Positions 35,439-45,039 are shown, counted from the stretch's first letter. The stretch: DNA of 60,657 bases from Thermoanaerobacter sp. A7A (GCF_000445185.1 NZ_AVAF01000164.1:1-60657), one strand, 5' to 3'. The notes: generated by a model from the letters alone, not told the origin. A program made the numbers and translations.

Positions 35439-36223
35439 ATAGGATTGACAAAAAGTTTGAAGCCTTAAAAGGAGAAGGGCACAAAGCTTTAATAACCTTT
35501 ATAACAGCGGGAGACCCGGATATAGAGACGACTTATGATATAGTCTTGGCTTTGGAAGAAGCAGGATCTGATATAATAGAACTGGGAATACCTTATTCTG
35601 ATCCCTTAGCTGATGGACCTACAATACAGGCTTCTTCACAAAGAGCTTTAAATAAAGGTGTAAAAATACCTGATATAATGAAAATAGTAGAAAAAATAAG
35701 GTTAAAAAGTGATATCCCTCTGGTTTACCTTGTCTACTATAACTCTATATTCAAATATGGCATACAAAAATTTTTAAAAGAGTCAAAAGATGTAGGGATA
35801 GATGGGCTTATCATACCAGACTTGCCTATTGAAGAAAGAAAAGATATTTTAGAAGAAGCAGATAAATACGATATTTATTTAATACCTTTAGTTGCTCCCA
35901 CATCAAAAGAAAGAATAAAATTAATTACTGAAAATGGCAAAGGATTTGTATATTGCGTTTCAATTACAGGTGTGACAGGTGCGAGGGAGGATATTGAAAC
36001 TGACATTGAAGAATATATGAAGACAGTCTCTCAATACACCAATATGCCAAAGGCGATAGGGTTTGGCATATCTACTCCGGAGATGGCGAAAAAATTAAAA
36101 GATTTTAGTGATGGAATTATTGTAGGGAGTGCCCTTGTAGAAAGAATTGCTAAAGGGTATAATAAATCTGAAATGCTGCAGGAAGTTAAGAGTTTTGTAT
36201 CCAGCTTAAAAGAAGTTTTATGA
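35435..36223 (+). CDS. trpA: Tryptophan synthase alpha subunit
   Basis: TrpA cleaves indole-3-glycerol phosphate and channels indole to TrpB. The 262-residue TIM barrel has [40 protein letters not shown] with catalytic residues, [29 protein letters not shown] and [16 protein letters not shown], then GFGISTPE and IIVGSALV. Starts inside the trpB stop region. Confidence 0.98.
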   Translation: MNRIDKKFEALKGEGHKALITFITAGDPDIETTYDIVLALEEAGSDIIELGIPYSDPLADGPTIQASSQRALNKGVKIPDIMKIVEKIRLKSDIPLVYLVYYNSIFKYGIQKFLKESKDVGIDGLIIPDLPIEERKDILEEADKYDIYLIPLVAPTSKERIKLITENGKGFVYCVSITGVTGAREDIETDIEEYMKTVSQYTNMPKAIGFGISTPEMAKKLKDFSDGIIVGSALVERIAKGYNKSEMLQEVKSFVSSLKEVL

Positions 36224-36233
36224 AGGTGATAAA

Positions 36234-37016
36234 ATGGACCTTAAAATAATTGGCGACAAAAATAACAAAATATCAATAAAAATTGGGAATATAACTATGG
36301 GTAAAGACAAACTTATAATAGCAGGACCCTGCGCTGTTGAGAATGAAGAAATGCTTGTAAAAACAGCAGAAAAAGTTAAAAGCTGGGGCGCAAATGCTTT
36401 AAGAGGAGGAGCTTATAAGCCCCGCACCTCTCCTTATTCTTTTCAAGGTTTAGGGATTGATGGACTTAAAATGCTAAGAAATGTAGGCGATATGTTTAAT
36501 TTGCCTGTTGTAACTGAAGTTTTGGATGTAAGGGATGTTGAAATTGTTGAAAGATATGCTGATGTTTTTCAAATAGGTTCAAGAAATATGCAGAATTTTT
36601 CGCTTCTCAAAGAGGTAGGAAAAACCAAAAAGCCTGTTTTATTAAAAAGGGGATTTTCAGCTACCTATGAGGAGTGGCTTTATGCAGCGGAATATATTGC
36701 TATTGAAGGAGACACCAACATCATCATGTGTGAAAGAGGTATAAGGACTTTTGAAACTTATACTCGAAATACTTTAGATATAGCCGCTATTCCAGTAATT
36801 CATGAGCTTTCAAATTTGCCTATTATTGCAGATGTAAGCCATGGTACAGGAAAGAGAAGCTTAATTATACCAATGGCGAAGGCTGCAATAGCTGCTGGCG
36901 CAGATGGAATAATGGTGGAAGTTCACCCTGAGCCCAATAAAGCTTTATCTGATGGAGAGCAGTCCCTTGATTTTTCCCAATTTGAAGAATTGATGAGAGA
37001 GATAAAAAGCTATTGA
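36234..37016 (+). CDS. aroF: 3-deoxy-7-phosphoheptulonate (DAHP) synthase
   Basis: DAHP synthase joins PEP and erythrose-4-phosphate, the entry to aromatic synthesis. The 260-residue protein belongs to the type I-beta family (with KDO8P synthases): IIAGPCAVENEEMLVKTAEK, GANALRGGAYKPRTSPYSFQ, QIGSRNMQNFSLL, VLLKRGFSATYEEWLYAAEY, CERGIRTFETYTRNTLDIAA, ADVSHGTGKR and MVEVHPEPNKALSDGEQSL. It lacks the N-terminal ferredoxin-like/ACT regulatory domain of longer homologues, so feedback by an aromatic amino acid may be absent. It follows trpA by 10 bases, so it should be induced with the trp genes by the T-box. Confidence 0.95.
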   Translation: MDLKIIGDKNNKISIKIGNITMGKDKLIIAGPCAVENEEMLVKTAEKVKSWGANALRGGAYKPRTSPYSFQGLGIDGLKMLRNVGDMFNLPVVTEVLDVRDVEIVERYADVFQIGSRNMQNFSLLKEVGKTKKPVLLKRGFSATYEEWLYAAEYIAIEGDTNIIMCERGIRTFETYTRNTLDIAAIPVIHELSNLPIIADVSHGTGKRSLIIPMAKAAIAAGADGIMVEVHPEPNKALSDGEQSLDFSQFEELMREIKSY

Positions 37017-37096
37017 ATTTTTTAAAGAGAATAGATATAATTTAGATAAAGAATAATAATTATCTAAAGAAAATAATTTTAGAAAGTAGGGATAGC

Positions 37097-37558
37097 ATGG
37101 TAGAGCTAAATAAAAAAGCTCCTGACTTTACTTTAAATACTCATGATGGAAAACAAGTTTCCCTTTCAGATTTTTTAGGTAAAAAGGTTGTTTTATACTT
37201 TTATCCAAAAGATAACACTCCAGGTTGTACAAAAGAAGCTGTTTCTTTTAGGGACAACATAAAGTCAATAGAAGAAAAAAATGCTGTTGTAATAGGTATA
37301 AGTTTAGATGATGAAACTTCTCATAAAAAGTTTATTGAAAAATTCAATCTTCCTTTTATTCTTCTAAGTGACAAAGATGCGAATGTGTCTACAGAATATG
37401 GGGTATACAAAGAAAAAAACATGTATGGCAAAAAGAAAATGGGAATAGAAAGGTCAACTTTTATCATTGACTCTGAAGGAATTGTTAGGGAAATATTTAG
37501 AAGAGTAAAAGTAGATGGACACGTTGAAGAGGTATTAAAGGCGCTAGATGAAATATAA
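37097..37558 (+). CDS. bcp: Bcp/PrxQ-type peroxiredoxin (thiol peroxidase), 1-Cys
   Basis: This peroxiredoxin reduces peroxides with a thiol donor. The 153-residue protein has APDFTLNTHDGKQVSLSDFL, FYPKDNTPGCTKEAVSFRD with the peroxidatic C44, and ERSTFIIDSEGIV. C44 is the only cysteine: the resolving cysteine found five residues later in many Bcp proteins is a serine region here, so it must use an external thiol. ATG follows AGTAGGGATAGC. It lies after aroF with an AT-rich 80-bp gap and ends at a bidirectional terminator. Confidence 0.93.
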   Translation: MVELNKKAPDFTLNTHDGKQVSLSDFLGKKVVLYFYPKDNTPGCTKEAVSFRDNIKSIEEKNAVVIGISLDDETSHKKFIEKFNLPFILLSDKDANVSTEYGVYKEKNMYGKKKMGIERSTFIIDSEGIVREIFRRVKVDGHVEEVLKALDEI

Positions 37559-37593
37559 AAAAGTTTAGGGAAAGCCCTAAACTTTTTTCTTAT
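37557..37593. terminator. Bidirectional intrinsic terminator between bcp and the trans-sulfuration gene
   Basis: AAAAAAGTTTAGGG at 37557-37570 and its exact complement at 37575-37588 form a 14-bp stem with loop AAAG, with T runs on both strands. It serves the convergent genes on either side. Confidence 0.85.
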
Positions 37594-38771
37594 ATCTTGT
37601 CAAGAGCTTGTTTAAAGTCTTTTATAATATCTTCTATCTCCTCTATTCCAACAGAAACTCTTATAAGCCCTTCTGAAATTCCTAACGCGTTTAATTCTTC
37701 CTTGCTGAGAGACCTATGGGAAGTGGATTTTGGATGAGTTATCATGGTTTGTACTCCTGCCAGTGAAGGAGCAAATTTCACCAGTTTCAGCTCTTGCATA
37801 AACTTATCTACTTCAGGTTCTCCACCTTCTATTTCAAAACTTAACATACCTCCAAACTCATCTTTAAACAACTTCTTTGAAATACTGTAATCAGGGTGAG
37901 AGGGAAGTCCAGGATAATACACTTTTTTGACTTTTGGATGGCTTTCTAAGAATTTAGCCAATTCCATTGCATTTTTACAGTGTTCTCTCATTCTTAAGAA
38001 TAAAGTTTTTGCTCCTCTTAAAGTCAGCCATGCGTCAAAGGGGCTCATTGAACCGCCGAAGTTTTGTGTGATTCTTTTTGTGTGGGAGATAAATTCTTTA
38101 TTACCTGCTATAAGTCCGGCGATGACATCACTGTGGCCGTTAATGTATTTTGTTGCGCTGTGTATTACAGCATAGGCTCCTAATTCAATTGGTTTTATCA
38201 AATAAGGGGTTGTAAAAGTATTGTCAACAATCAATTTTATATTGTGCTTTTTTGCAATATTTGCAACTTCCACAACGTCAAAAACTCTTATTAGAGGATT
38301 TGTCATGATTTCCATGTATATCACTTTAGTGTTTTGTTTTATAGCTTTTTCAACAGCTTCCAAATCGGAGAAATCTACTAAAGTTACATCAATATTAAGT
38401 CTTTTAAATTCTGCATTAAAAAGACTGTTTGTACCACCGTAAATATCTTTTGCGGCGATTATGTGGTCTCCTGAATTTACTTCTGCCAACAAAGCTGAAG
38501 AAATTGCCGCCATTCCGGATGAACAAGATTGTCCTGCTTCCGCGCCTTCTAAACTGGCAATTAATTCTTCCACTGCTGTTTGATTAGGATTTCCAAGTCT
38601 TGTGTACATATACCTTGAAGGATTACCACCAAGATAATCGTAAACTTCTTCCAACCTGTCAAAAGTGAAAACAGAAGTTTGATAGATAGGAAGAGTTTTT
38701 GGCATTGGAGGAATTTCTTTATCTATGTAGTTTCCAGTATGTACTACTTTTGTTTTAAAACTTAAATCCAT
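37590..38771 (-). CDS. Trans-sulfuration PLP enzyme (cystathionine gamma-synthase/beta-lyase family)
   Basis: The 393-residue protein has YTRLGNPNQTAVEELIASLE, SCSSGMAAISSALLAEVNSG, DIYGGTNSLFN, VDNTFTTPYLIKPIELGAYA and HSATKYINGHSDVIAGLIAG with the Schiff-base lysine, plus FGGMLSFEIEGGE near the end. The family includes cystathionine gamma-synthase, gamma-lyase and beta-lyase; sequence alone does not separate them. I chose ATG 38771, with GGGAG upstream, over an in-frame GTG at 38786. TTGTTG and TATTAT spaced 17 bp on the minus strand upstream could be its promoter. It is a paralogue of the enzyme at 28209. Confidence 0.85.
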   Translation of the reverse strand: MDLSFKTKVVHTGNYIDKEIPPMPKTLPIYQTSVFTFDRLEEVYDYLGGNPSRYMYTRLGNPNQTAVEELIASLEGAEAGQSCSSGMAAISSALLAEVNSGDHIIAAKDIYGGTNSLFNAEFKRLNIDVTLVDFSDLEAVEKAIKQNTKVIYMEIMTNPLIRVFDVVEVANIAKKHNIKLIVDNTFTTPYLIKPIELGAYAVIHSATKYINGHSDVIAGLIAGNKEFISHTKRITQNFGGSMSPFDAWLTLRGAKTLFLRMREHCKNAMELAKFLESHPKVKKVYYPGLPSHPDYSISKKLFKDEFGGMLSFEIEGGEPEVDKFMQELKLVKFAPSLAGVQTMITHPKSTSHRSLSKEELNALGISEGLIRVSVGIEEIEDIIKDFKQALDKI

Positions 38772-38844
38772 TTTATCAACTCCCACAATTTGTACTTTAA
38801 ATTAATGATAATATGTGCAAAATTAAAAGTCAACAACGCTTCAC

Positions 38845-38873
38845 TTGAATTATATTTTGAGGTAAACTATTAT
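38845..38873 (+). promoter_or_regulatory. Sigma-A promoter before the DUF5665/YteA genes
   Basis: TTGAAT at 38845-38850 and TATTAT at 38868-38873 with a 17-bp spacer. The leader to the first gene is about 110 nt with nothing recognisable in it. Confidence 0.55.
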
Positions 38874-38991
38874 TAAATACAAGATTGATTGCATATTTTT
38901 TTTAATGAATAAATAAACGTTTATAAAGGCTTTATTTTACAGTAATAAAGAAAACGATACTGGAAAAATTAAATGTAAGGAGGAAAAAGTC

Positions 38992-39303
38992 TTGAATAAA
39001 GACGAATATAAAAACAATAATAATATTATGTTAACTGTAATAAAAAAGCAGTTGGACCAAATGTCAGAGATGATGGAGAAGATGAAAATTGCTGATTACG
39101 TCGAGCTTATGCAAAGCCCTTATAGGCTTTTGTGGTTAAACTTTATAGGCGGGGTAGCAAGAGGTTTTGGAATAGCAGTAGGCTTTACAATACTTGGTGC
39201 GATAGTTCTTTATATACTTCAAAAATTGGTGGTATTAAATTTACCTCTAATTGGCAGTATCATAGCTGACATAGTTAAGATTGTAAATCAAAAGTTATAT
39301 TAA
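38992..39303 (+). CDS. DUF5665-type small membrane protein
   Basis: The 103-residue protein has a charged N-terminus (KDEYKNNNNIML) and coiled segment. It then has the family core DYVELMQSPYRLLWLNFIGG-VARGFG and one long membrane segment (IAVGFTILGAIVLYILQKLV). It starts with TTG 38992 behind TAAGGAGG. Function unknown; homologues are common in Clostridia. It is probably cotranscribed with the zinc-finger gene 12 bp downstream. Confidence 0.75.
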   Translation: MNKDEYKNNNNIMLTVIKKQLDQMSEMMEKMKIADYVELMQSPYRLLWLNFIGGVARGFGIAVGFTILGAIVLYILQKLVVLNLPLIGSIIADIVKIVNQKLY

Positions 39304-39315
39304 ATAGGAGTTGGT

Positions 39316-39939
39316 ATGATGGATAGTGAAAAGCTGGAACATTTTAGACAATTACTATTAAAAGAAAAGGAAAAGGTCTTAAGCACAATAAATCAAATGA
39401 ATTACAATGATGGCATTGGTGGAATTGCACAGAGAGAGTATTATCAAGAACTTTCTCTGTTGGATAATCATCCGGCAGATTTTGCTTCTGAAGTTTATGA
39501 AGTAGAGAAAAATTATGCTCTTAAAGACAACGAAAAACATATTTTAAGGCAAATAGAAGAGGCTTTTAAGAGGATGGAAATGGGTACTTACGGGATATGT
39601 ACTCACTGCCATAAGCCCATTGAAGAAGAACGATTAGAAGCCCTTCCTTATGCTGCTCTTTGTGCAGAATGCGCTAAAAATAATGATTTGAAATTAAAAG
39701 ATTTAAGGAATTCAAGGCCTAATGAAGAGAGAATGATAAAATACCCCTTTGGATGGGGGTATAAGGATTTAAAAGGAGAAATTCAATTTGATGCAGAGGA
39801 TTCTTACCAAGAGGTTGCACGATTTAATAAGACAAAAAGCGGTTTGGATAATTATGATGATGACTATGATGATGAAAATGCTGGTTATGTAGAGGAAACT
39901 GACAAGATAAGCAATGAAGATTATAAAAGGACTTTGTAA
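39316..39939 (+). CDS. yteA: YteA/DksA-type zinc-finger protein (TraR/DksA family)
   Basis: The 207-residue protein has an N-terminal coiled coil (SEKLEHFRQLLLKEKEKVLS), a conserved LSLLDNHPADFASEVYEVEK segment and a C4 zinc finger of TraR/DksA type (GTYGICTHCHKPIEEERLEA ... CAECA). The C-terminus is acidic (DDDYDDENAGY). Firmicute YteA proteins are sporulation-linked and of unknown role; the DksA-like coiled coil and finger suggest RNA polymerase secondary-channel contact, which is inference. Confidence 0.88.
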   Translation: MMDSEKLEHFRQLLLKEKEKVLSTINQMNYNDGIGGIAQREYYQELSLLDNHPADFASEVYEVEKNYALKDNEKHILRQIEEAFKRMEMGTYGICTHCHKPIEEERLEALPYAALCAECAKNNDLKLKDLRNSRPNEERMIKYPFGWGYKDLKGEIQFDAEDSYQEVARFNKTKSGLDNYDDDYDDENAGYVEETDKISNEDYKRTL

Positions 39940-39965
39940 ATCTCCGGGAAACTGGAGATTTTTTA
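39938..39965. terminator. Terminator between yteA and yjbQ (convergent)
   Basis: AAATCTCC at 39938-39945 and GGAGATTT at 39954-39961, then a T run; the stem overlaps the yteA stop codon and ends at the yjbQ stop. Confidence 0.7.
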
Positions 39966-40379
39966 TTCACCTATAATTTTGACCAACACTCTCTTTTTCC
40001 TTCTTCCGTCAAATTCACCGTAAAAGATTTGTTCCCATGGACCAAAATCTAATTTTCCATCTGTTATAGCTACTACAACTTCTCGACCCATTATTGTACG
40101 CTTTAAATGAGCGTCTGCATTATCTTCATAAGTATTATGATAATATTGGTCATAGGGTTTTTCGGGGGCTAATTTTTCCAAGAAATTTTCAAAGTCTTTA
40201 TGTAAGCCTGGTTCATCGTCATTTATAAAAACACTTGAGGTAATGTGCATTGCATTACATAAAAGAAGCCCTTCCTTGATTCCGCTTTCCCTAACGCATT
40301 CCTCTATAAGAGGTGTAATGTTTATAAATTCTCTTCTCTTTTTTGTTTCAAACCACAACTCTTTTCTATAACTCTTCAC
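39963..40379 (-). CDS. yjbQ: YjbQ family (UPF0047) protein
   Basis: The 138-residue minus-strand protein has [60 protein letters not shown] and the C-terminal [20 protein letters not shown]. These are diagnostic of the YjbQ/UPF0047 family, for which weak thiamine-phosphate synthase activity is known but the real role is unclear. GTG start at 40379 lies behind AAAGGAGGTATCCCC. It is a single-gene unit. Confidence 0.9.
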   Translation of the reverse strand: MKSYRKELWFETKKRREFINITPLIEECVRESGIKEGLLLCNAMHITSSVFINDDEPGLHKDFENFLEKLAPEKPYDQYYHNTYEDNADAHLKRTIMGREVVVAITDGKLDFGPWEQIFYGEFDGRRKKRVLVKIIGE

Positions 40380-40542
40380 GGGGATACCTCCTTTGTGGTG
40401 GCTTTTTTATTTTATTTATATTTTATCATTTTTTTAATATTTTTACGAAAAAATTATTTTGGAAGAAGGAATTTTTATAGTTTGTAGAGAAATACTTTAT
40501 TAAAGTAATTGGATAATTAAATAAATCTGTTACCTAAGGTAG

Positions 40543-43146
40543 GTGATAACTATTTTTGACGATTCAAGCAGGAAAAATAAAATTTATCAAAAATTAAAAG
40601 AATTAACTATAAGCCTGCAATTTAAAGATGGCATTAATAAAATTGGTTTTGAAGCAGAATATATTGGGAGATTAGTAGGAATTGATAGAGCTAATACAAG
40701 CAGAGAGTTAAATAAATTGGTGAAAGAGAAAAAATCGATTAAAATTAAGGGCAAACCAGTTTTATATCTAGATAGAAAATCATTAGAAGAAAAGTGGGGT
40801 TGCCGTATTGAAAATTCTGTCTTTGGAAGTCGTGAAGAATTTATTTCTTTATTAAAAGAAAGTAAATTATTTTGTAGAAATGAAGAGTCTCAAAAAAATA
40901 CAAGTAGCAATATATTTTTAAATACTGCATTAGATAATATGATAGGAGCTCATGAAAGCTTAAAAGAGCAAATAGAAAAAGCTAAAGCGGCAATACTTTA
41001 TCCTCCTAATGGGCTTCATACTTTGATAATTGGACCAACAGGTGCAGGAAAGACTACTTTTGCAGAGGCAATGTATAAATCTGCAATACAACTTGGAATT
41101 TTTCCGGATGATGCACCTTTGGTTATATTTAATTGCGCAGATTATGCTGATAATCCTCAATTATTGCTCTCTCAATTGTTTGGCTATGTAAAAGGTGCTT
41201 TTACTGGTGCAGTTGCTGAGAAAAAAGGAATTATTGATGAAGCAGATGGAGGAGTTTTATTTTTAGATGAAGTACATCGTTTGCCAGCAGAAGGACAAGA
41301 AATGTTATTTACTTTAATTGATAAAGGAATTTATAGGAGAATGGGAGAATCAACTACGACGAGAAAAGCAAAAGTATTGATAATTGCAGCTACTACGGAA
41401 GACCCAAGGTCTGTATTGTTATCTACTTTTTTAAGAAGGGTTCCTGTCCTCATTCAGCTTCCCAGTCTTGAAAGTAGAACTTTAAAGGAAAGATTTACTT
41501 TTATCAGCCAGTTTTTTTGGGAAGAATCACGACGGATTAAGATTCCCATTAAAGTATCTAAAGAAGTGATAAAAGCGCTACTTTTATATGAATGTCTTGG
41601 TAATATAGGGCAGTTAAAAAGCGATATCCAACTTATATGCGCGAAAGCTTTTTTGGAATATATGGTTTCTAAAAAAGAAATGGTTGAGGTAAAATTATCA
41701 ACTTTAGCTCAAAATATTCAAGAGGGTTTATTTAAAATCAAAGAGAGAAGGAATGAGTTATCTCTTTTAGAAGTTAACCTTCATGAAGACGTCATATTTG
41801 AGGGAAATAAAGAATTTATCGATGTGAAAGATACATTTCTTATGGATAATTACAAGACGAGAGATGATTTTTATGAAATTATAATTAATAATTGGGGAAA
41901 ATACGAAAAAGAAGGATTAACCATCCAAGAGATTAGAGAAAAAATAGGAAAAGAAATTAATGAATATTTTGAGAAATTTTTGCATTCTATTGAAGATAAA
42001 AATGAAACGGTAAACCGTGAAGTGTTATTGAAATTTGTCAGTCCAAATATTTTAGAAGCTGTTGAATATGCTATATCTGGTATAAGCGAAAAACTTGAAA
42101 ATTTAATAACTCCAAAAGTTGTTTATGCTATCGCATTGCACGTTTCTACTCTTTTAGAAAGAATAAAAATGGGAAGGGTTATTTCTTATCCTTCTCAAAA
42201 AAATATTACTCAAGAATTTCAATTTGAATATAATATTGCAAAAAAGGTCAAAGAAAAATTAGAGGAAAAATTATATGTAAGAATGCCTGAAAGTGAAATT
42301 GTATTTTTAACTATGTTTTTCCATGCATTAAGAATAGGCAAAAAATGCGAAACTATAGGTGTATTAGTTATTGCTCATGGCGATAGTGCTGCTACTACAA
42401 TGGCAAATGTAGCTAATACCCTTTTAGGGGTAGACCATGCGAAAGCGATTGATATGCCATTAAAAGAAAAAGTTGAGGTCGTGCTAGATAAGGCTGTTAA
42501 AATTGCAAGAGAAATAGATACAGGTAAAGGTGTATTACTACTGGTAGATATGGGTTCTCTAGTAACTTTTGGTGAAATAATTACGCAAAAAACAGGGATC
42601 CCAACAAAAACTATAGAAATGGTAAGTACCCCTTTGGTTATCGAAGCAACACGAAAAGCTTTAATGCCAAATATGAACCTGGATAAATTAGTAGCGGAAG
42701 TTACAACTTTAAGCCTTGCTTTGACCAAAGACAAAGACTTGAAGATAGACATGTCAGAGTTTGATTTAAATGTTCCTTTTTTCAAGAAAAACTTAATAAA
42801 TGTTCTTGATAAAACGTTAACCTTTTTAAATCCGTACAAAGCCTATGAAGTCTTAGAAAAAGTATTAAATGAGATATTGTTAGACATCAATGGAAATTAT
42901 GATGATGAAATTTTGGTAAAGTTTTTATTTCATTGTTCTTGCATGATTGAAAGAGTGATACAAGACCAAAGTTTACCTTATGAAGATTTGGATTTTTTAA
43001 AGAAAACTCATCATAAGCTTTTTTTGGTTATTAAAAAGCATTTTGAAGTAGTAGAAGAAGTTTTTGGAATAAATATTCCCGATTCAGAGCTAGCATATGT
43101 AGTTGAAATAATTAGCACACATTTTAACACACTTTTAGTTAAATGA
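40543..43146 (+). CDS. levR: LevR-type sigma-54 activator with PTS regulatory domains
   Basis: This 867-residue activator drives sigma-54 transcription of a mannose-family PTS. Order of domains: winged helix at the N-terminus (GIDRANTSRELNKLV); AAA+ domain with GPTGAGKTTFAEAMY, GYVKGAFTGAVAEKKG (sigma-54-contacting GAFTGA loop) and GGVLFLDEVHRLP; PRD1; an EIIA-Man-like domain (IGVLVIAHGDSAATTMANVA); and PRD2 at the C-terminus. Phosphorylation of PRD and EIIA histidines by HPr and EII should tune activity to sugar. GTG 40543 is the proposed start. A sigma-54 promoter and the PTS genes follow directly. Confidence 0.93.
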   Translation: MITIFDDSSRKNKIYQKLKELTISLQFKDGINKIGFEAEYIGRLVGIDRANTSRELNKLVKEKKSIKIKGKPVLYLDRKSLEEKWGCRIENSVFGSREEFISLLKESKLFCRNEESQKNTSSNIFLNTALDNMIGAHESLKEQIEKAKAAILYPPNGLHTLIIGPTGAGKTTFAEAMYKSAIQLGIFPDDAPLVIFNCADYADNPQLLLSQLFGYVKGAFTGAVAEKKGIIDEADGGVLFLDEVHRLPAEGQEMLFTLIDKGIYRRMGESTTTRKAKVLIIAATTEDPRSVLLSTFLRRVPVLIQLPSLESRTLKERFTFISQFFWEESRRIKIPIKVSKEVIKALLLYECLGNIGQLKSDIQLICAKAFLEYMVSKKEMVEVKLSTLAQNIQEGLFKIKERRNELSLLEVNLHEDVIFEGNKEFIDVKDTFLMDNYKTRDDFYEIIINNWGKYEKEGLTIQEIREKIGKEINEYFEKFLHSIEDKNETVNREVLLKFVSPNILEAVEYAISGISEKLENLITPKVVYAIALHVSTLLERIKMGRVISYPSQKNITQEFQFEYNIAKKVKEKLEEKLYVRMPESEIVFLTMFFHALRIGKKCETIGVLVIAHGDSAATTMANVANTLLGVDHAKAIDMPLKEKVEVVLDKAVKIAREIDTGKGVLLLVDMGSLVTFGEIITQKTGIPTKTIEMVSTPLVIEATRKALMPNMNLDKLVAEVTTLSLALTKDKDLKIDMSEFDLNVPFFKKNLINVLDKTLTFLNPYKAYEVLEKVLNEILLDINGNYDDEILVKFLFHCSCMIERVIQDQSLPYEDLDFLKKTHHKLFLVIKKHFEVVEEVFGINIPDSELAYVVEIISTHFNTLLVK

Positions 43147-43190
43147 TGGCACATGTAAACTAATACAAAACACATATGTATTTTTTGCTA

Positions 43191-43228
43191 GCGATACTCT
43201 GTAAAACCAGTAGTATCGCCCTTTTTAC
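43191..43228 (+). terminator. Terminator after the activator gene
   Basis: GCGATACT at 43191-43198 pairs with AGTATCGC at 43212-43219, extendable by CTG/CAG with one bulged base; CCTTTTTACTTTTT follows. It isolates the activator from the PTS operon. Confidence 0.75.
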
Positions 43229-43252
43229 TTTTTAAGGTTGAACATAGATAAC

Positions 43253-43268
43253 TGGCATGAGATTTGCT
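43253..43268 (+). promoter_or_regulatory. Sigma-54 promoter of the mannose-family PTS operon
   Basis: TGGCATGAGATTTGCT places GG at 43254-43255 and GC at 43266-43267 with the obligatory 10 bp between them, matching the -24/-12 consensus TGGCAC-N5-TTGC. It lies 60 bp before the EIIA gene and next to a sigma-54 activator gene, which makes the assignment strong. Confidence 0.88.
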
Positions 43269-43328
43269 TTTATTTAGAAAGGAAAATTTAATATAATAAT
43301 CGACTAATAACAAAGAAAGGATGATCTG

Positions 43329-43739
43329 ATGGTTGGAATATTAATTGTAGCCCACGGAGCTTTAGGAAAAGAACTTTTGAATAGTGCTGAACTGATAGTT
43401 GGGAAGCAACAGAATGTAATGTCACTAGGACTTTTTTATGGAGACAATATTGAATATTTGCGTGAGAATAGTTTGAAAGCTATAAAAGAATTGGATGAGG
43501 GAGAAGGAGTGTTAGTATTTGTGGATTTGTATGGAGGCAGTCCTTCAAATGCAATGGCTCTGAATTTAAAAGTTTTAATGAATTCAAAAGTAGAGTGTAT
43601 TACAGGAGTAAATTTGCCTATGTTACTAGAAGCATTGACTAATAGAAGTATGCCATTGGAGGAACTGAAAAAACATTGTATGGAAATAGGTCATGCAAGT
43701 ATTAAGGATTTGATATATGAGTTTAAATTAGAGAGATGA
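43329..43739 (+). CDS. PTS mannose/fructose-family EIIA component
   Basis: EIIA passes phosphate from HPr to EIIB. The 136-residue protein starts MVGILIVAHGALGKELLNSA, with H9 as the phosphorylated histidine, and has GLFYGDNIEYLRE, EGVLVFVDLYGGSPSNAMAL and ITGVNLPMLLEALTNR, all typical of EIIA-Man. AGAAAGGATGATCTG holds its ribosome site. First gene of the sigma-54-controlled operon. IIA and IIB are separate proteins, unlike E. coli ManX. Confidence 0.93.
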   Translation: MVGILIVAHGALGKELLNSAELIVGKQQNVMSLGLFYGDNIEYLRENSLKAIKELDEGEGVLVFVDLYGGSPSNAMALNLKVLMNSKVECITGVNLPMLLEALTNRSMPLEELKKHCMEIGHASIKDLIYEFKLER

Positions 43740-43782
43740 AATAAACAGATATTCCGCATTGTGTAAGGAGATGAGATAAATT

Positions 43783-44277
43783 ATGATTTTTGTGAGGATT
43801 GATGATAGGTTAATACATGGACAAGTGGTAACTGCTTGGGTTAAGCATTTAGATATAAGTAAAATCATTATTGTTGATGATGATGTCTATAAAGATGATT
43901 TTTTAAAAAAAGTTCTTTATATGGTTTCTCCTCCAGGAATTAAATTGGAGATTTTTTCTGCAGTAATGTTTCAAAATGTGAATCAGACAGAAATAAAGGA
44001 TGAACATACAATGATTCTCATTAAAACTCCTCAGGTTGCAAAATTTATTTATGATAAAGTTATAAAATTTAAAGAACTTAATATAGGGGGGATGGGAGCA
44101 AAACCGGGTAGAAAAGTATTATACAGAAATGTTTCTATTAGTCCTGAAGAGTTAGAAATATTAAAAGAACTTGTAGAAGAGGGGGTGAAAGTATATTACC
44201 AAGCTGTTCCTTCTGATAAACCCATAGATATTCGTGAGATAGATTTATACAAAAAAATAATAAATAGAAAGGAGTAA
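43783..44277 (+). CDS. PTS mannose/fructose/sorbose-family EIIB component
   Basis: EIIB transfers phosphate to the incoming sugar. The 164-residue protein begins MIFVRIDDRLIHGQVVTAWV; H12 is the phosphorylation site in the invariant DDRLIHGQV. KIIIVDDDVYKDDFLK, GGMGAKPGRKVLYRNVSIS and YYQAVPSDKPIDI fit the family. TAAGGAGATGAG precedes ATG. It sits between EIIA and EIIC. Confidence 0.93.
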   Translation: MIFVRIDDRLIHGQVVTAWVKHLDISKIIIVDDDVYKDDFLKKVLYMVSPPGIKLEIFSAVMFQNVNQTEIKDEHTMILIKTPQVAKFIYDKVIKFKELNIGGMGAKPGRKVLYRNVSISPEELEILKELVEEGVKVYYQAVPSDKPIDIREIDLYKKIINRKE

Positions 44278-44283
44278 ATGGTA

Positions 44284-45039
44284 ATGTTAATTAAAGCTAT
44301 TTTAATTGGATTAATAACATGGTTATCAGGTGGATTGCTTTCTTTAACATTAAGCTGGTCACTTTATATGGCTGCTCCATTAATGGGCGGATTAATAGTA
44401 GGGGCAATTTTAGGAGATGTGACTTATGGTGTAAAAGTAGGAGCTGCAATTCAAATGGCGTATATTGGATATATAGTTGCAGGGGGAGCATTACCAGCTG
44501 ATTTAGCATTGGCAGGTTATCTCGCTGTAGCATTAACGATGTTAGCAAAAGCACCACCTGAAATGGGAGTTACTTTCGCAGTTACACTAGGCTTTTTAGG
44601 TCTCCTAGTTAGAACAGGAAAAATGACTTTAAATTCTATTTGGGTACATCAGGCGGATAAATATGCAGAAGATGGTAATACAAAAGGGATTATTTTGATG
44701 AATATAGTAGCTTCTCAAATTATTCCTTTTTTAGGCTATTTTGTTCCTACTTTTTTAGCAGTATATCTTGGAGCCGATTATCTTAAAAATTTAATGAATG
44801 TTCTTCCGCAATTTCTTATCACAGGTTTAAAAGTAGTTGGAACTTTATTACCTGCTTTAGGGCTTGCCATTTTACTTAAATATATAGGTAGGAATACGTT
44901 GTTACCTTTTATGTTTATTGGATTTATCTTAGTAGCATATTTGAAATTAGATTTGATTGCTGTAACAATTATAGCGGCAAGTATTGCAATATTACACGTT
45001 TTATATGTTTATAAACAAGGAGGGACAGAAAATGGATAA
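44284..45039 (+). CDS. PTS mannose/fructose/sorbose-family EIIC component
   Basis: EIIC is the polytopic sugar channel. The roughly 250-residue protein has many hydrophobic segments and the family motifs PLMGGLIVGAILGDVTYGVK-VGA and YIVAGGALPADLALAGYLAV. ATG 44284 is nine bases from GGAG; ATG 44278, with a spacing of three, is the alternative. Its end overlaps the EIID start by eight bases. Confidence 0.93.
   Translation: MLIKAILIGLITWLSGGLLSLTLSWSLYMAAPLMGGLIVGAILGDVTYGVKVGAAIQMAYIGYIVAGGALPADLALAGYLAVALTMLAKAPPEMGVTFAVTLGFLGLLVRTGKMTLNSIWVHQADKYAEDGNTKGIILMNIVASQIIPFLGYFVPTFLAVYLGADYLKNLMNVLPQFLITGLKVVGTLLPALGLAILLKYIGRNTLLPFMFIGFILVAYLKLDLIAVTIIAASIAILHVLYVYKQGGTENG

Noticed and set aside
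37041-37068. AT-rich hairpin between aroF and bcp as a terminator
   Set aside because: The stem TTTAGATAA/TTATCTAAA has almost no GC and no clean T run, so it is unlikely to stop transcription.
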